A DNA stretch of 64,000 nucleotides from JBCDGZ01 sp038750655 (GCA_038750655.1 JBCDGZ010000001.1:88200-152199), one strand, 5' to 3'; positions 18,501 through 26,885 are shown, numbered from the stretch's first letter. Translations and numbers: made by a program. Notes: generated by a model from the letters alone, not told the origin.

Positions 18501-19684
18501 AGGGTAGAGGCGGGCAGACTACCCGGGCACTGGCCTTACGCTGTAGAGATTACGACAATATCGGAGCGGAGGATGTTTTCAGTACCATTCCCATCGATTT
18601 GAGCCAGATAGAAGAAGGAGTATTTATGTCTTTTGAGTACGCTCATGTGCGCAACAGCTCCAATAATGATGGCCTGCGCGTCGAAGTGTGGGGGGACTGC
18701 GAGGGGAGCTTTAAAGAGGTGGTTTTTGAACGCTTTGGTACAGCACTAGTTACGGCTTCGATTTCAGGTGGTGGAAACTTTATACCAGAATTAGGTACTG
18801 AATGGGAGTATGAAGTGGTTAACCTCACCCCATTCAAGGGGTCCAGCTCTGTGATTGTACGATTCATAGGGATTAACGGAGGAGGAAATAATATTTTTAT
18901 CGATAACATCAACATTGAAGAGGTAAATGATGATGTACCTCAGGCGGAGTTTCGCTCTGACGATGATGTCTGTATCGGAGAATCCTTGGTTTTTATAAAT
19001 GAATCTGAAGGAGAGTTGTTGGACTTGCAATGGAACTTTGGTATCGGTGCTTTGCCGAGCACAGCGATTGGCCCCGGGCCACATTTCGTTCAGTTTCAAC
19101 TGCCACGGCCAACCGCAGTCACCCTTACTGCAACCAATCCTTTCGGAGCCGATACCCTCACTCGGCTCATTACGGTCTCCCGCGATCCTAACGGAGATTT
19201 TAGTTTTGATGACAACGAAGGGACAGTCGACTTCAGCAGCACCGGTGGTGCGGTCAATAACCACCTCTGGCGCTTCGGTGATGGCAATATTAGTACCGAG
19301 GTCAATCCTCGTCATACTTATGCCAGTCCTGGGGAGTATACGGTAGTCCTCGAAATTTCCAATGCCTGCGGGGTCCACATTGTCACCAAGACTGTAGACA
19401 TTTCCGTAGTCAGCATCTTCGATCCAAACAACCAGCAATCCGTACAAGTGCTGCCTAACCCCAACGATGGGCAATTCGAACTGCTGCTGCAAACCCTGCA
19501 GGTTGAGGAGTTGGATGTCCGCCTCTTTGATACCAAGGGCAGTGTGCTGTACAACCAGCGGCTGAGTACCAATGCGGGCGAAACCCGCCTCCGCTTCGAC
19601 CAGCAGCGCCTGCCTGCTGGCCTGTACATCCTGCAGCTGCGCAGTGCGGAGCAGACCAGGAGTATGAAGGTGGTGGTGGAATAA
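15599..19684 (+). CDS. Subtilisin-like serine protease with PKD-type and type IX sorting domains (copy 2)
   Basis: This 1361-residue paralogue of the preceding gene keeps the same order of parts: signal peptide (ending GGLNAQ), propeptide-like region, S8 domain, beta-rich modules, PKD-like domain (RFGDGNISTEVNPRHTY) and T9SS sorting domain (QVLPNPNDGQFELLLQ). The triad reads Asp241 or Asp242, His267 (NHGDGVSG) and Ser436 (GGTSGAAPG). The catalytic half is very similar to copy 1, while the segment from about residue 640 to 1130 has diverged more. This suggests conserved chemistry with altered binding or targeting. It is predicted to be secreted through the T9SS. Confidence 0.93.
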   Translation: MTTARLLLLWAVCFIVGGLNAQQNDYQLQLKSGTYNFTENVKSYPQQATIAAREVVNDRYYRILQFFELPDQAMHQNLKQQDIHLLEYLSKGTYVASLPTNYDLRRLEGLKVRSIQVIENEMKIVNSLQQGLVRGMEQEREVSLVFYKDIEPATARAYCEFDGMELLAYNDYNNIMLVRLPDRALTEIAELPYVSYIDEKPDPAVPDDLDGRGLHRASAIDVEYKNGRHYNGEGVNILCRDDGAIGEHIDFQGRLDQSSSGGSRGNHGDGVSGIMTGAGNVDPRYEGMASGAFLYVIDYRSDFLDETMDLFFDDDVIVTNSSYSDGCNRGYTTRTRTVDQQLYDNPTLMHVFSAGNSNGNDCGYGAGMQWGNITGGHKQAKNCIATANLFDDADLANSSSRGPAHDGRIKPDISAHGQNQVSTDSAHTYFFFGGTSGAAPGIAGVMAQLHQAYSELNGGERGSAALLKAIMLNTANDLGRRGPDFQYGWGHVNALRAATTLEDNRYLQGAVLPGQTSTHTIDIPAGVREVRVMTYWMDPPASNNTNKALVNNLDTRLRDAGGDTYLPWLLNPTPDPFLLDAPATRGVDNLNNVEQVVIDNPAAGTYTLEVEGSELPFGEHEYYVVWEFYTDDITLIYPKGGEKMVPGEQFKMFWDAASGTQPFFVSYSVDAGASWIEVARTNAEDRIFTWAVPTSVITNQALFRVTRGGVEAVSDTLIHIAPLVQNVRVERVCLDYIQLEWNPSANAVGYDIYKLGERYMELIDSVTTNTAEVPISNPAEDAWLAVSAKYADGTVGRRTRAIRSPQFLQDCLSPRNMTLSKVNNLGKGSVLYSCDDYAGPIQVEIVNNSTVQEDDIRVGYRINGGSAIVENIPQALASSDTFTYVFNQQPLLTQNRIVTAEVWVNIDGDMYSPDDTITRVALLYTNTSGVAPTIFENFEGPLFPRNFWGIENEDNSVTWARTSNSDIKGRGGQTTRALALRCRDYDNIGAEDVFSTIPIDLSQIEEGVFMSFEYAHVRNSSNNDGLRVEVWGDCEGSFKEVVFERFGTALVTASISGGGNFIPELGTEWEYEVVNLTPFKGSSSVIVRFIGINGGGNNIFIDNINIEEVNDDVPQAEFRSDDDVCIGESLVFINESEGELLDLQWNFGIGALPSTAIGPGPHFVQFQLPRPTAVTLTATNPFGADTLTRLITVSRDPNGDFSFDDNEGTVDFSSTGGAVNNHLWRFGDGNISTEVNPRHTYASPGEYTVVLEISNACGVHIVTKTVDISVVSIFDPNNQQSVQVLPNPNDGQFELLLQTLQVEELDVRLFDTKGSVLYNQRLSTNAGETRLRFDQQRLPAGLYILQLRSAEQTRSMKVVVE

Positions 19685-19698
19685 TGATCATCTTAAAT

Positions 19699-19739
19699 AA
19701 AAAACGCTTTGCCTGCATTCAGCAAGCAAAGCGTTTTTT
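19699..19739. terminator. Bidirectional terminator between convergent genes
   Basis: AAAAAACGCTTTGC (19699-19712) pairs perfectly over 14 bases with GCAAAGCGTTTTTT (19726-19739). A-tracts on the left and T-tracts on the right allow it to act on both strands. It serves the subtilase (stop 19684) and the convergent thioredoxin-like gene (stop 19757). Confidence 0.92.
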
Positions 19740-19756
19740 TATAAACAAATGATCGT

Positions 19757-20368
19757 TTAAGAAACCGCTACCAAATTCAACATGGCCGTAAATTCCTGCT
19801 GAATACTTCGCGTCTTATCCTTTGCATACCATTTCTGTGCCTCGTAAACAAACTCGCTGTAGGGCGATGCATTGGGATCATTCTTGCGGTCCATGACAAT
19901 CTGCTGCATCTCCGAAGGCCGAGGGCCCCATTTCCCTAATACCTCCTGCGTCTCTTCATCCACGATAATAATCATCGGGATGGAGCGGCCGCCGTTGGTG
20001 AGAAAAAGGTCCATAAGCGCCGGGTTCTCGTCGCGGAGGACGTAGCGGGTGGTCACCTTGGGATTAAGGCTGGCCAGCTTATCAATCACCGGGATGATCT
20101 GCGCGGCGTCGCCGCACCAGCCCTCCGTGATGACCAGCCAGGTCTGCGGCCGGTCGATGGCCTCCACGCTTGCACGGCTTTCCTCCTGAACCTTGGTCGT
20201 CTTATCGATACGCTTCATTCGCGAAGCATTCATTTGCGTATAATGAACAAAGGCTTCCGATTGATTGGGGCCTGTCGTCTTGTCTTGTGCCAGTAACTCA
20301 TCAATCAGACTGCGATAGGCTTCGTAGGAGAGGCCCTTTTCGATGCTGGCAGAGATGATGGCTTTCAT
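19757..20368 (-). CDS. Thioredoxin-family protein with single active-site cysteine
   Basis: I place the start at the ATG at 20368 (MKAIISASIEKGLSY), because the residues upstream in the open frame do not look coding. The 203-residue product has a helical N-terminus and then a thioredoxin-like domain with the motif TEGWCGDAAQ (Cys85), followed by the cis-Pro segment SIPMIIIVDEE. It resembles the Thioredoxin_9 type of Bacteroidota and Firmicutes, which commonly has WCGDxx instead of the CxxC pair. The resolving cysteine is therefore missing, so a classical disulfide reductase role is doubtful. There is no signal peptide, so it is cytoplasmic. It is probably monocistronic, lying downstream of the MACPF gene by 120 bases. 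Confidence 0.82.
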   Translation of the reverse strand: MKAIISASIEKGLSYEAYRSLIDELLAQDKTTGPNQSEAFVHYTQMNASRMKRIDKTTKVQEESRASVEAIDRPQTWLVITEGWCGDAAQIIPVIDKLASLNPKVTTRYVLRDENPALMDLFLTNGGRSIPMIIIVDEETQEVLGKWGPRPSEMQQIVMDRKNDPNASPYSEFVYEAQKWYAKDKTRSIQQEFTAMLNLVAVS

Positions 20369-20488
20369 ATGGTTAGATTTAGATGAACAATGTTTGAACA
20401 CAGAACAAGTAGTGAGCCAACTTGTTTGTCACTCCAACCACAATCAACGCAATTTGTCCGCTACCGGATAGGACCAGCTAAGGTGAAC

Positions 20489-21979
20489 TTACACCGCCTC
20501 GGCACTTACTGAAGGGGCCGTACTTATGGTCGAAGATTTGGTCTGCAACCTAGAGGTGCGTACAGTTAAGCCCTTGAGTTCTTTGCTTTTGACATGGAAG
20601 CTTACGCCGATTAGTATCCGATCGTTTCCGTTACCTGGCGCATATTCATGGTAGTAATTATCACCAGAACCTGCAGTAGCAGATTGGACGGTACTAGACA
20701 GATAATTATTCTTATCGATATTCACCGGGTCGATGTCCTGATAGTAAAGCGTGAGGTTTTTTACCTTTCCATCACCAACACGAACCCCAATACCCGTCGC
20801 TACACAGCCACTGCTCAGCTCCAATATCTCCTCATAATCACTGGTATTGAAATGGGAACCATCCGAAGTTAGCCAGGAAGTGCTATTGGTATCCAGATTA
20901 GCAATTTTGAAAGCGACCCGATTCATCTCGCTATTGCTGGAGTGCAAGGCCATTCCGATGATCACCGTACTTTGGTAGCTGGCGGTATCGTCATCTAAAG
21001 AAAGATACCCCTCATCACCACTGCTGTTAACCACTGTGGAATCAACATCACCATCGTCCCACTCAAATCCAGTCATTTCGTAACTGGTCGTGAGGTAGGT
21101 GTCGATTGCATCCTCAAGCAAGGTCTGGATAGTGGCATCGGTGGTCAGGATAGACACGGGCTGTAGAGAGTTGTCGTCAAAATCGCAGAGCACATGCTTG
21201 TTCTGATCCTCAATCGAATTGGCCCAGGCATCAAAGCCATCGGAGAGGTAATTGGCATCTCCGCCTTTGGCCTCGAATATACCGTCTGATTGGGAATAGT
21301 CCTGGATGGTATCCACGGATTCAGAAGCAGAAATACTGCCTTCATAGCCACCATAATTGGCGGTGAACTTCGCACTCATATCACTTTCGGTGGAGTAGTA
21401 ATATTCTGAAATGTTCTCGGTGTACTTCCAGCGGCCCCCATAGTAGCCTTTGTACAAAAAGTGGGTGCCGTATTTGGTGACAAAATTCAGCGCATCATCT
21501 GAATTAGCAATGCCATCAATAGCTGTTTGGACCTCTGTTTTGAGCAGGCTGATCAGATTGGTGGTATCGCTAAGCGAAGCGTTGATCTGAAGGGTGTACA
21601 ACTGATAAAGTCGCTTTTCGGCGTAGGCATAAAAAGCTTCATTGGATAAGTAGCTGTCGCTGTAGTTGGCTTTCAGCTCTCCCGAAAAAGCGCCGTAGCT
21701 GGCCGAAAGGTTCAGGCTGACGCTGGTGGTGGTGTAGAGTTCATCCATCGTGTAGCTCTCTGTTTTTTGGTAACTAGAGCCGACCAGATTTTGGTAAGAC
21801 ATATTCTCAGAATAGACGTAATCTACGCCTCCGAGCGTCTGCGTTTTGGTAGTACTGCTGAACTCAAACAGCTGATGATCATCATCGTTGACCACAGAAT
21901 CGGAGTCCGCAAATTTGCCATTTTTGACATCATAAATTTTACCTAGCTGGGAAGATCCTTCTAAATAGGTACTCATCAT
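20489..21979 (-). CDS. MACPF (membrane attack complex/perforin) domain protein
   Basis: This 496-residue protein carries the MACPF signature at residues 166-175 (FVTKYGTHFL, family pattern Y-G-T-H-[FY]). Flanking regions have the expected alternating Ser/Thr/Tyr-rich beta strands and helical stretches (for example 111-160 and 190-260) that become membrane hairpins in known family members. Residues about 300-490 form a separate beta domain with three similar units (IIGMALHS.., ATGIGVRV.., LIGVSFHV.., each ending in a V/L-rich strand). This fits a three-fold beta-prism, as found C-terminally in the Photorhabdus MACPF protein. No signal peptide is visible at the N-terminus (MMSTYLEGSS), so the export route is unclear. 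The family forms pores or binds membranes; the target is unknown. Either of two adjacent ATG codons may start it. Confidence 0.88.
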   Translation of the reverse strand: MMSTYLEGSSQLGKIYDVKNGKFADSDSVVNDDDHQLFEFSSTTKTQTLGGVDYVYSENMSYQNLVGSSYQKTESYTMDELYTTTSVSLNLSASYGAFSGELKANYSDSYLSNEAFYAYAEKRLYQLYTLQINASLSDTTNLISLLKTEVQTAIDGIANSDDALNFVTKYGTHFLYKGYYGGRWKYTENISEYYYSTESDMSAKFTANYGGYEGSISASESVDTIQDYSQSDGIFEAKGGDANYLSDGFDAWANSIEDQNKHVLCDFDDNSLQPVSILTTDATIQTLLEDAIDTYLTTSYEMTGFEWDDGDVDSTVVNSSGDEGYLSLDDDTASYQSTVIIGMALHSSNSEMNRVAFKIANLDTNSTSWLTSDGSHFNTSDYEEILELSSGCVATGIGVRVGDGKVKNLTLYYQDIDPVNIDKNNYLSSTVQSATAGSGDNYYHEYAPGNGNDRILIGVSFHVKSKELKGLTVRTSRLQTKSSTISTAPSVSAEAV

Positions 21980-22186
21980 TCGAGAAATTTAGGGGTGAAA
22001 CAAATAAATGATTGCAATTTCGAATGTCACAACTATCCACAGGGATGCTGTGCATTTTACATCGCTGATGCAATAATGGGGGAAAAGGATGCTGAAAAAC
22101 TCATCAACTACGCGGACAAAACCAGCAAAAACAGGACAAAATCGTCAAGGAACGAGATTTTAACGATTTTGTCCACCCTGCGGTAT

Positions 22187-25057
22187 TCATCTTAGATAGG
22201 AAGAAGGCTGCTTGCCGTACCTCCGCCGGTAGGTTCGGGAGAAATAATTAGGATCATCGAAGCCAATGGCGTAGCTGACTTCGGCAACGGTGAGAAAGTC
22301 CATAGCCTCTAGGTGCCTTTTGGCCTTGTGCAGACGAATTTCTAAGAAATACTTGTTGGGGGTAAGGCCGGTCATCGCTTTAATCTGTCGGGACAATTTA
22401 CTCTGGCTGATGTGCAGTTCGTCCGCCAGGCTATTCATATTAAACTGTTTGTTACTGATTTCTCGCAGTAGAATGCTTTCCACCTTTTGCAGCCATTGCT
22501 GGCTTACTTTAGGATCGACGGATGTGGCGACGCCATTGGTGTTGGCAAGTACCCGAGGAGCATGCAATGGCTTTGTCGTTCTAGCCCTGGCATTGGCTAA
22601 CAGATTCTCGATTCGAACCAGTAATTCCTCGTGCGAAAACGGTTTGGTGATGTAATCATCAACGCCAATGCGGAGGGCCTTCAGCTTATCTACTTCGGTG
22701 GCGCGGGCAGTAAGCATAATACTTGGAATGGCCGCGTAGGTTCCATTGGCTTTCAATAACCGGATGAACTCAAAGCCGTCCATTTCGGGCATCATTACGT
22801 CGCTGATGATTAGGTCCGGCAAAGGCTGCTCGCTCAGCTGACGCAGGGCCACCTTGCCGTTAGTTGAAGTGCTGAGCCTAAATTTTGAGGATAGTAAAGA
22901 GGATAAGTAGGTTTGCATATCTGGGTTGTCCTCCACGATGAGGAGACGAGGCTTGCTGCTCGATGATCCATTGACCTTTACGGTTGGAAGGGGAACGGCA
23001 GTCGATTCTGGCCCGAGGACTGTGGCTTGTTCGGGCGCAGGTACTAGTTGGGCTATTTTCTTGGGCAGTACCAGGGCCATTACTGTCGATCGACCCAATT
23101 CAGAGCTGACTTCGATCCGGCCACCCATGAGTGAAGCATACTCCTTAGAGAGGGCCAGCCCGATTCCTGTGCCCCCTTCCTGCGGAAGGTTCGGTTGGGT
23201 GCTCTGATAAAAACGATCAAAGACTTGCGGAAGATCGTCGGGGTGAATTCCTCGGCCATTGTCGTTGACTTCAACAAAAATTTCCGAATCAGATTCGCTG
23301 ACGCGCAGGACGACTTTTCCGTATTCAGGAGTGAACTTGAGAGCGTTGGAAAGCAGGTTGTTAATGACCGTACTGCATTTGTCGACATCGAGTTGAAGGA
23401 CCAGACTTTTTGAAGCGGAATAAACGAGATGGTAGTCTAGGCGTTTAATGCTGGCAGCAGATTCAAAACTGGCGAATAATCTGTTGATCAGGGCATAAAA
23501 TTGAGTGGATTGTTCCCGAAGTACCATCTTTTTACCTTCTACCTTCGCCAAATCCAGGATTCCGTTGATCATCTGCTTCAGCTGATTGCCGTTGCGTTGA
23601 ATGATTTGTAAGATGGCTGTTGTCGATTCATTAACCGCCCCATATTTCCCATCAAGAAGTGCATTGACCGGCGAGAGAAGTAGGGTTAGCGGAGTGCGTA
23701 GCTCGTGGGTGATGTTGTTGAAAAAGGAGGTTTTAAGATCGTCTAGTGCCTGAAGTTGCGCAGCTTTGGCTTGTAAGAATGCCTTTTCTTCATTCTTCTT
23801 TCTGCTCCAAAAAAAGAATGCCAGCAAACCAGCACCTGCGGCTAAAATAGATCCAGCAAAGATCAAGTTCCGCTGGAAACTTGCGATCTGTTTATCTTTG
23901 CTGAGCAAGGCAATCTCCTTTTCTTTAACCTGTGTTTCGTAGCGAGCCTCTAGCTCCAGGGCAATGGACTGTTCATCTTTGCGGTGAATACTGTCTTGCA
24001 ATTCGATATAAGTTTGCCGGGTGTGATATGCCTGTTCAAAATTGCCCAGCCCGGCCTGAATTTGAGCGTACTGGTGGTAAATATTTCTTACTTGATAAAT
24101 ATTAGAAATAGAATCCACCAAAGGGAGCAATTCCTGGGCGTACTTCATCGCCTGATCGTACTGCCCCTGATTTTTGTAGAGCGTCATCAATTCATTCAAA
24201 GGAAAAGATAGCTTCGCCGGAGAGACCTGATGGGCCTTGCGGATGGCCAGCGATTTATTGAGGTAAAAAGCAGCTTTTTCTACTTCATTGACCAAGGAGT
24301 ACAGCCGTCCCAGATTGTTATAGACCCTAGAGGAGTCGTAATACATGGCATTCTTTAGGTACTCAGGTTCTAACAATTGCTTGTAGTAGGCCAATGCTTG
24401 ATCATATTGTTCGAGATCAACATAACAGTTGGCTACCTCGTTGATGCCAATCAGTTGTCCTCTCCAATTGCCTTGGTCTTTGAAATCGGAAAGCGCCTGT
24501 TGGGCATATTCCAGGGCCCTGGGGAGGTCATCTTGATTCCTGAAGAGCTCTGCCAGGGAAACCAATATTGATGGTTTGAATTTTTGTGCGCCCTCCTGAT
24601 CGGTGGCTTTGAGGGCTCTGAAGAAGGCATCGCTGGCTTTGGCTAGCCTTCCTTGATTTTTATAAGCATAGCCCACGTATTTTAAAACATCAATATACGG
24701 CTGCCACTGTTGCTGAAGAGAAAGGCGTTCACAGCTTGCTTCCCCCTGCCGAATCACTTCCTCCATATCATTGCTGTAGTAGACCCTGTAGACATTCAGA
24801 AATTCTAGGGCACCGAAGCAGTGTTGACAATCAGGCAGTTGTTGCTCTGTATAAGCCTTACAGCGAGAAAAATAGTACAAGGTGGAATCGCTATTTGCCC
24901 GCGCTAAATTTTGGGCCTTTGAGAACATAGCGTTCCATTGATCCATCTTAGTTGATTCCGTACTTTGAGCACTTAAGGGGAAGAAGAGATGGACAGCAGA
25001 GAGCAATAAGAACAAAATGATATACCTAATCTTCGTTTTGATAGAGGACTTATTCAT
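22187..25057 (-). CDS. Hybrid two-component regulator: TPR, histidine kinase, receiver, AraC-type HTH
   Basis: I choose the ATG at 25057 because it opens a signal peptide (MNKSSIKTKIRYIILF to LSAQ); the frame extends 18 codons further without coding character. The 956-residue protein has periplasmic tetratricopeptide-like repeats (about 40-360), a transmembrane segment (FAGSILAAGAGLLAFFF), a HisKA domain with NITHELRTPL (His451), and an HATPase domain (NDNGRG, GGTGIGLAL). A receiver follows with LIISDVMMPEMDG (Asp753), and then an AraC helix-turn-helix domain (MNSLADELHISQSKLSRQ to the end). It senses a periplasmic signal and acts directly on transcription. It lies upstream of the MACPF gene in the same direction with a 207-base gap, making that gene a candidate target. 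Confidence 0.93.
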   Translation of the reverse strand: MNKSSIKTKIRYIILFLLLSAVHLFFPLSAQSTESTKMDQWNAMFSKAQNLARANSDSTLYYFSRCKAYTEQQLPDCQHCFGALEFLNVYRVYYSNDMEEVIRQGEASCERLSLQQQWQPYIDVLKYVGYAYKNQGRLAKASDAFFRALKATDQEGAQKFKPSILVSLAELFRNQDDLPRALEYAQQALSDFKDQGNWRGQLIGINEVANCYVDLEQYDQALAYYKQLLEPEYLKNAMYYDSSRVYNNLGRLYSLVNEVEKAAFYLNKSLAIRKAHQVSPAKLSFPLNELMTLYKNQGQYDQAMKYAQELLPLVDSISNIYQVRNIYHQYAQIQAGLGNFEQAYHTRQTYIELQDSIHRKDEQSIALELEARYETQVKEKEIALLSKDKQIASFQRNLIFAGSILAAGAGLLAFFFWSRKKNEEKAFLQAKAAQLQALDDLKTSFFNNITHELRTPLTLLLSPVNALLDGKYGAVNESTTAILQIIQRNGNQLKQMINGILDLAKVEGKKMVLREQSTQFYALINRLFASFESAASIKRLDYHLVYSASKSLVLQLDVDKCSTVINNLLSNALKFTPEYGKVVLRVSESDSEIFVEVNDNGRGIHPDDLPQVFDRFYQSTQPNLPQEGGTGIGLALSKEYASLMGGRIEVSSELGRSTVMALVLPKKIAQLVPAPEQATVLGPESTAVPLPTVKVNGSSSSKPRLLIVEDNPDMQTYLSSLLSSKFRLSTSTNGKVALRQLSEQPLPDLIISDVMMPEMDGFEFIRLLKANGTYAAIPSIMLTARATEVDKLKALRIGVDDYITKPFSHEELLVRIENLLANARARTTKPLHAPRVLANTNGVATSVDPKVSQQWLQKVESILLREISNKQFNMNSLADELHISQSKLSRQIKAMTGLTPNKYFLEIRLHKAKRHLEAMDFLTVAEVSYAIGFDDPNYFSRTYRRRYGKQPSSYLR

Positions 25058-25073
25058 GACAAAAAGTTTAGAG

Positions 25074-25092
25074 CCAACTACTCGACAGTTGG
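25074..25092 (-). promoter_or_regulatory. Small inverted repeat in leader of hybrid regulator gene
   Basis: CCAACT (25074-25079) and AGTTGG (25087-25092) form a six-pair hairpin only about 17 bases before the ATG at 25057. In the message it could affect ribosome access; on DNA it could be an autoregulatory site. Too short to be certain. Confidence 0.35.
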
Positions 25093-25148
25093 AATCCGTG
25101 GTTATTGACAATACGGGTAGGAGGTATCTATTGCGATGACTGAGTGAA

Positions 25149-25156
25149 CAAATCTA
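25149..25156 (-). promoter_or_regulatory. Possible -7 element for hybrid regulator gene
   Basis: Read on the minus strand this is TAGATTTG, an exact match to the Bacteroidota -7 consensus TAnnTTTG, about 92 bases before the ATG at 25057. No good -33 TTG was found at the usual distance, so it may be chance. A short palindrome ACAATAAATTGT lies at 25161-25172, just upstream. Confidence 0.35.
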
Positions 25157-25251
25157 AGATACAATAAATTGTAGAATATTATTATATGTTTTCGAAGATA
25201 AATTTACTTGGAGAATCGAATGCCCGATATGCTGATGAGGAGAAGTCAAGG

Positions 25252-25686
25252 TCAGCTAAAATAAGCCTGGTAAATCTTTCTGCGGGGATAAAAGGCAATG
25301 TAAATGGCTGGATAGAGAAGGAGGGTGATGAGAAAATTGGGCCCTTTAAAGGTCATATCGTCGATGATCAGGCAGCTGTCTTCTGTAATCTTACGCACAA
25401 TATGCTTGTGTCGCCAATAGCGCAGCGGGAAGGGCATGGTCGTAGCTTCGTCAATAAAATAAGCTTCCTGCTCATTGACGCCGTCGTCTACAATATCGCT
25501 GATCCAGTCGGCTTTAATGGGCGAAAGAAAGCGCAGGTGCACCCGGTCACCTTTCTTGGAGCCGGTGAAGCTTATAATTTCCATCTCTCCTTGCTTGGGC
25601 TTCAAGGCTTCAAAGAGCGAACGATCAAAGCGGGCCATGACTTCTTTGTAGTTCCCTTTTACCTGAGTTTGCATTTGAATATTCAT
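25252..25686 (-). CDS. SRPBCC (START-like) fold protein
   Basis: This 144-residue protein starts MNIQMQTQVKGNYKEV and has the pattern of a small START/Bet v1-like ligand-binding fold: an N-terminal strand, helix MARFDRSLFEAL, strands around GDRVHLRFLSP and DSCLIIDDMTF, and a C-terminal amphipathic helix. No signal peptide is present. It lies 47 bases after the stop of the outer-membrane protein gene on the same strand, so it may be the last gene of the Lol-like operon. Proteins of this fold bind hydrophobic ligands, but a link to lipid transport here is inference only. The overlapping plus-strand frame is judged a shadow. Confidence 0.75.
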   Translation of the reverse strand: MNIQMQTQVKGNYKEVMARFDRSLFEALKPKQGEMEIISFTGSKKGDRVHLRFLSPIKADWISDIVDDGVNEQEAYFIDEATTMPFPLRYWRHKHIVRKITEDSCLIIDDMTFKGPNFLITLLLYPAIYIAFYPRRKIYQAYFS

Positions 25687-25733
25687 CGACTATTTCAACA
25701 GGAAAACTGGGCTTATGTTTAATCTGCCTTCTT

Positions 25734-26885
25734 CTAAAAACTCCATTTGAGGCGCAGAAACAAGGCCTGGATGAGGGCTTTGTAATGGGGGGATTCGCTG
25801 AAGGCCATCTGCCCTACGAGGTCCAAGTCCCAGTTTTGCTGGATGGAGTAGCTCAGCGTGGGATTGACGAAGAGCGTATGGACGGAGGAAGGACTGTAAA
25901 TGATGGCCAGCCCGCTGTTGAACAGAGGGGTGATGGGGTAGGCCCCCTGCACGAGGATGGACCAGCGATAGGGATACAGATTGCGGGCGGATAGTTCGGT
26001 GTTGAACAGCTCGGTGATGGGCGCAGAGGTGCTGCCCAGGCTATTGTAAAGGAGACCACCGTTGAGGTACAAGCCTTTTTTGAAAGAATAATCTATGGCG
26101 AAAGTGGCGGTGACACTGTTGGGGTCCTCCTCGTCTAGGGCATGGAAGTAAGTCCATTCGCCTTTAAAGCCGGCATTGCCCAGGCTGCCCGCCCAGCCGC
26201 CGCCGCCCACCAAATGCCGCTGCATAATGCCCGCCAACACCTGAAAGTCATAGTTCCACCGATTCAAGCGCAGCAGCCCGGCGGCCACTACCTCCTCCCA
26301 ATCATCAAAGGCGCCAACGGCCAGCTCGATACTCGACGCCACCCCGCTGTAATACTGCACCCGCAAAGCATCCGCTCCCGGCCGTTCTTCATAATCAAAA
26401 TCAGAAAAGGCATAGGCATTAAAAATATCATTGGGATTCCAGATGGTGTTGATGCCCCAGTTGATGCGCTGCCGTCCCAGCCGGATTTCCCATTGCCCGG
26501 GTATCCACTCCACATAGAAGCGGTCCAGCGTACTGTGCAGCACCAAGCCCTTGTCGGAAGAAACGCCGAGGGAGAGGTCAAAGAAAACATCGCTCCCGGC
26601 ATTGACCTGATCAAGATAGTTGGGCGTTAGCCGGACCACGTCGCCCCAAAAGACGCGACTGCGCAGGTCGGCCCGAAAGTTCCAGCGCTCGCTGATGTAC
26701 CAGCGGAAGTTGAGGCGATTGTGCAGCAAATTATCCTGTAACAGCTGGTCGACGCCATCGACGATATTGGCGGATTGCAGGTCCTTGATGTAGCCATTGA
26801 GGCTCCAGTTGCGGGGCGTATCTTCCTGTGCGGAGAGCGAGGAGAGCAGGCCGCTGATGAACAGTATCAAATAGAGGCTCCTCAT
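25734..26885 (-). CDS. Outer-membrane beta-barrel protein of Lol-like operon
   Basis: This 383-residue protein has a signal peptide (MRSLYLILFISGLLSSLSAQ) followed by alternating aromatic/polar strands typical of a porin-like barrel, ending in the aromatic C-terminal residue of LKWSF. The segment RLGRQRINWGINTIWNPNDIF is characteristic of DUF1302/alginate-export-like barrels. Its start overlaps the ABC ATPase stop by four bases (ATGA), which implies translational coupling. It is probably the outer-membrane partner of the upstream LolA-like and FtsX/ABC proteins. The transported molecule is not known. Confidence 0.82.
   Translation of the reverse strand: MRSLYLILFISGLLSSLSAQEDTPRNWSLNGYIKDLQSANIVDGVDQLLQDNLLHNRLNFRWYISERWNFRADLRSRVFWGDVVRLTPNYLDQVNAGSDVFFDLSLGVSSDKGLVLHSTLDRFYVEWIPGQWEIRLGRQRINWGINTIWNPNDIFNAYAFSDFDYEERPGADALRVQYYSGVASSIELAVGAFDDWEEVVAAGLLRLNRWNYDFQVLAGIMQRHLVGGGGWAGSLGNAGFKGEWTYFHALDEEDPNSVTATFAIDYSFKKGLYLNGGLLYNSLGSTSAPITELFNTELSARNLYPYRWSILVQGAYPITPLFNSGLAIIYSPSSVHTLFVNPTLSYSIQQNWDLDLVGQMAFSESPHYKALIQALFLRLKWSF

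Noticed and set aside
21995..22195. 66-codon plus-strand frame filling the gap between the MACPF gene and the hybrid regulator
   Set aside because: It overlaps the end of the regulator, has no family resemblance and no promoter, and the gap is needed as the leader of the MACPF gene. A small protein cannot be fully excluded.
25186..25722. 178-codon plus-strand frame opposite the SRPBCC gene
   Set aside because: The minus-strand product has a coherent START-like pattern and operon spacing; the plus frame has none.
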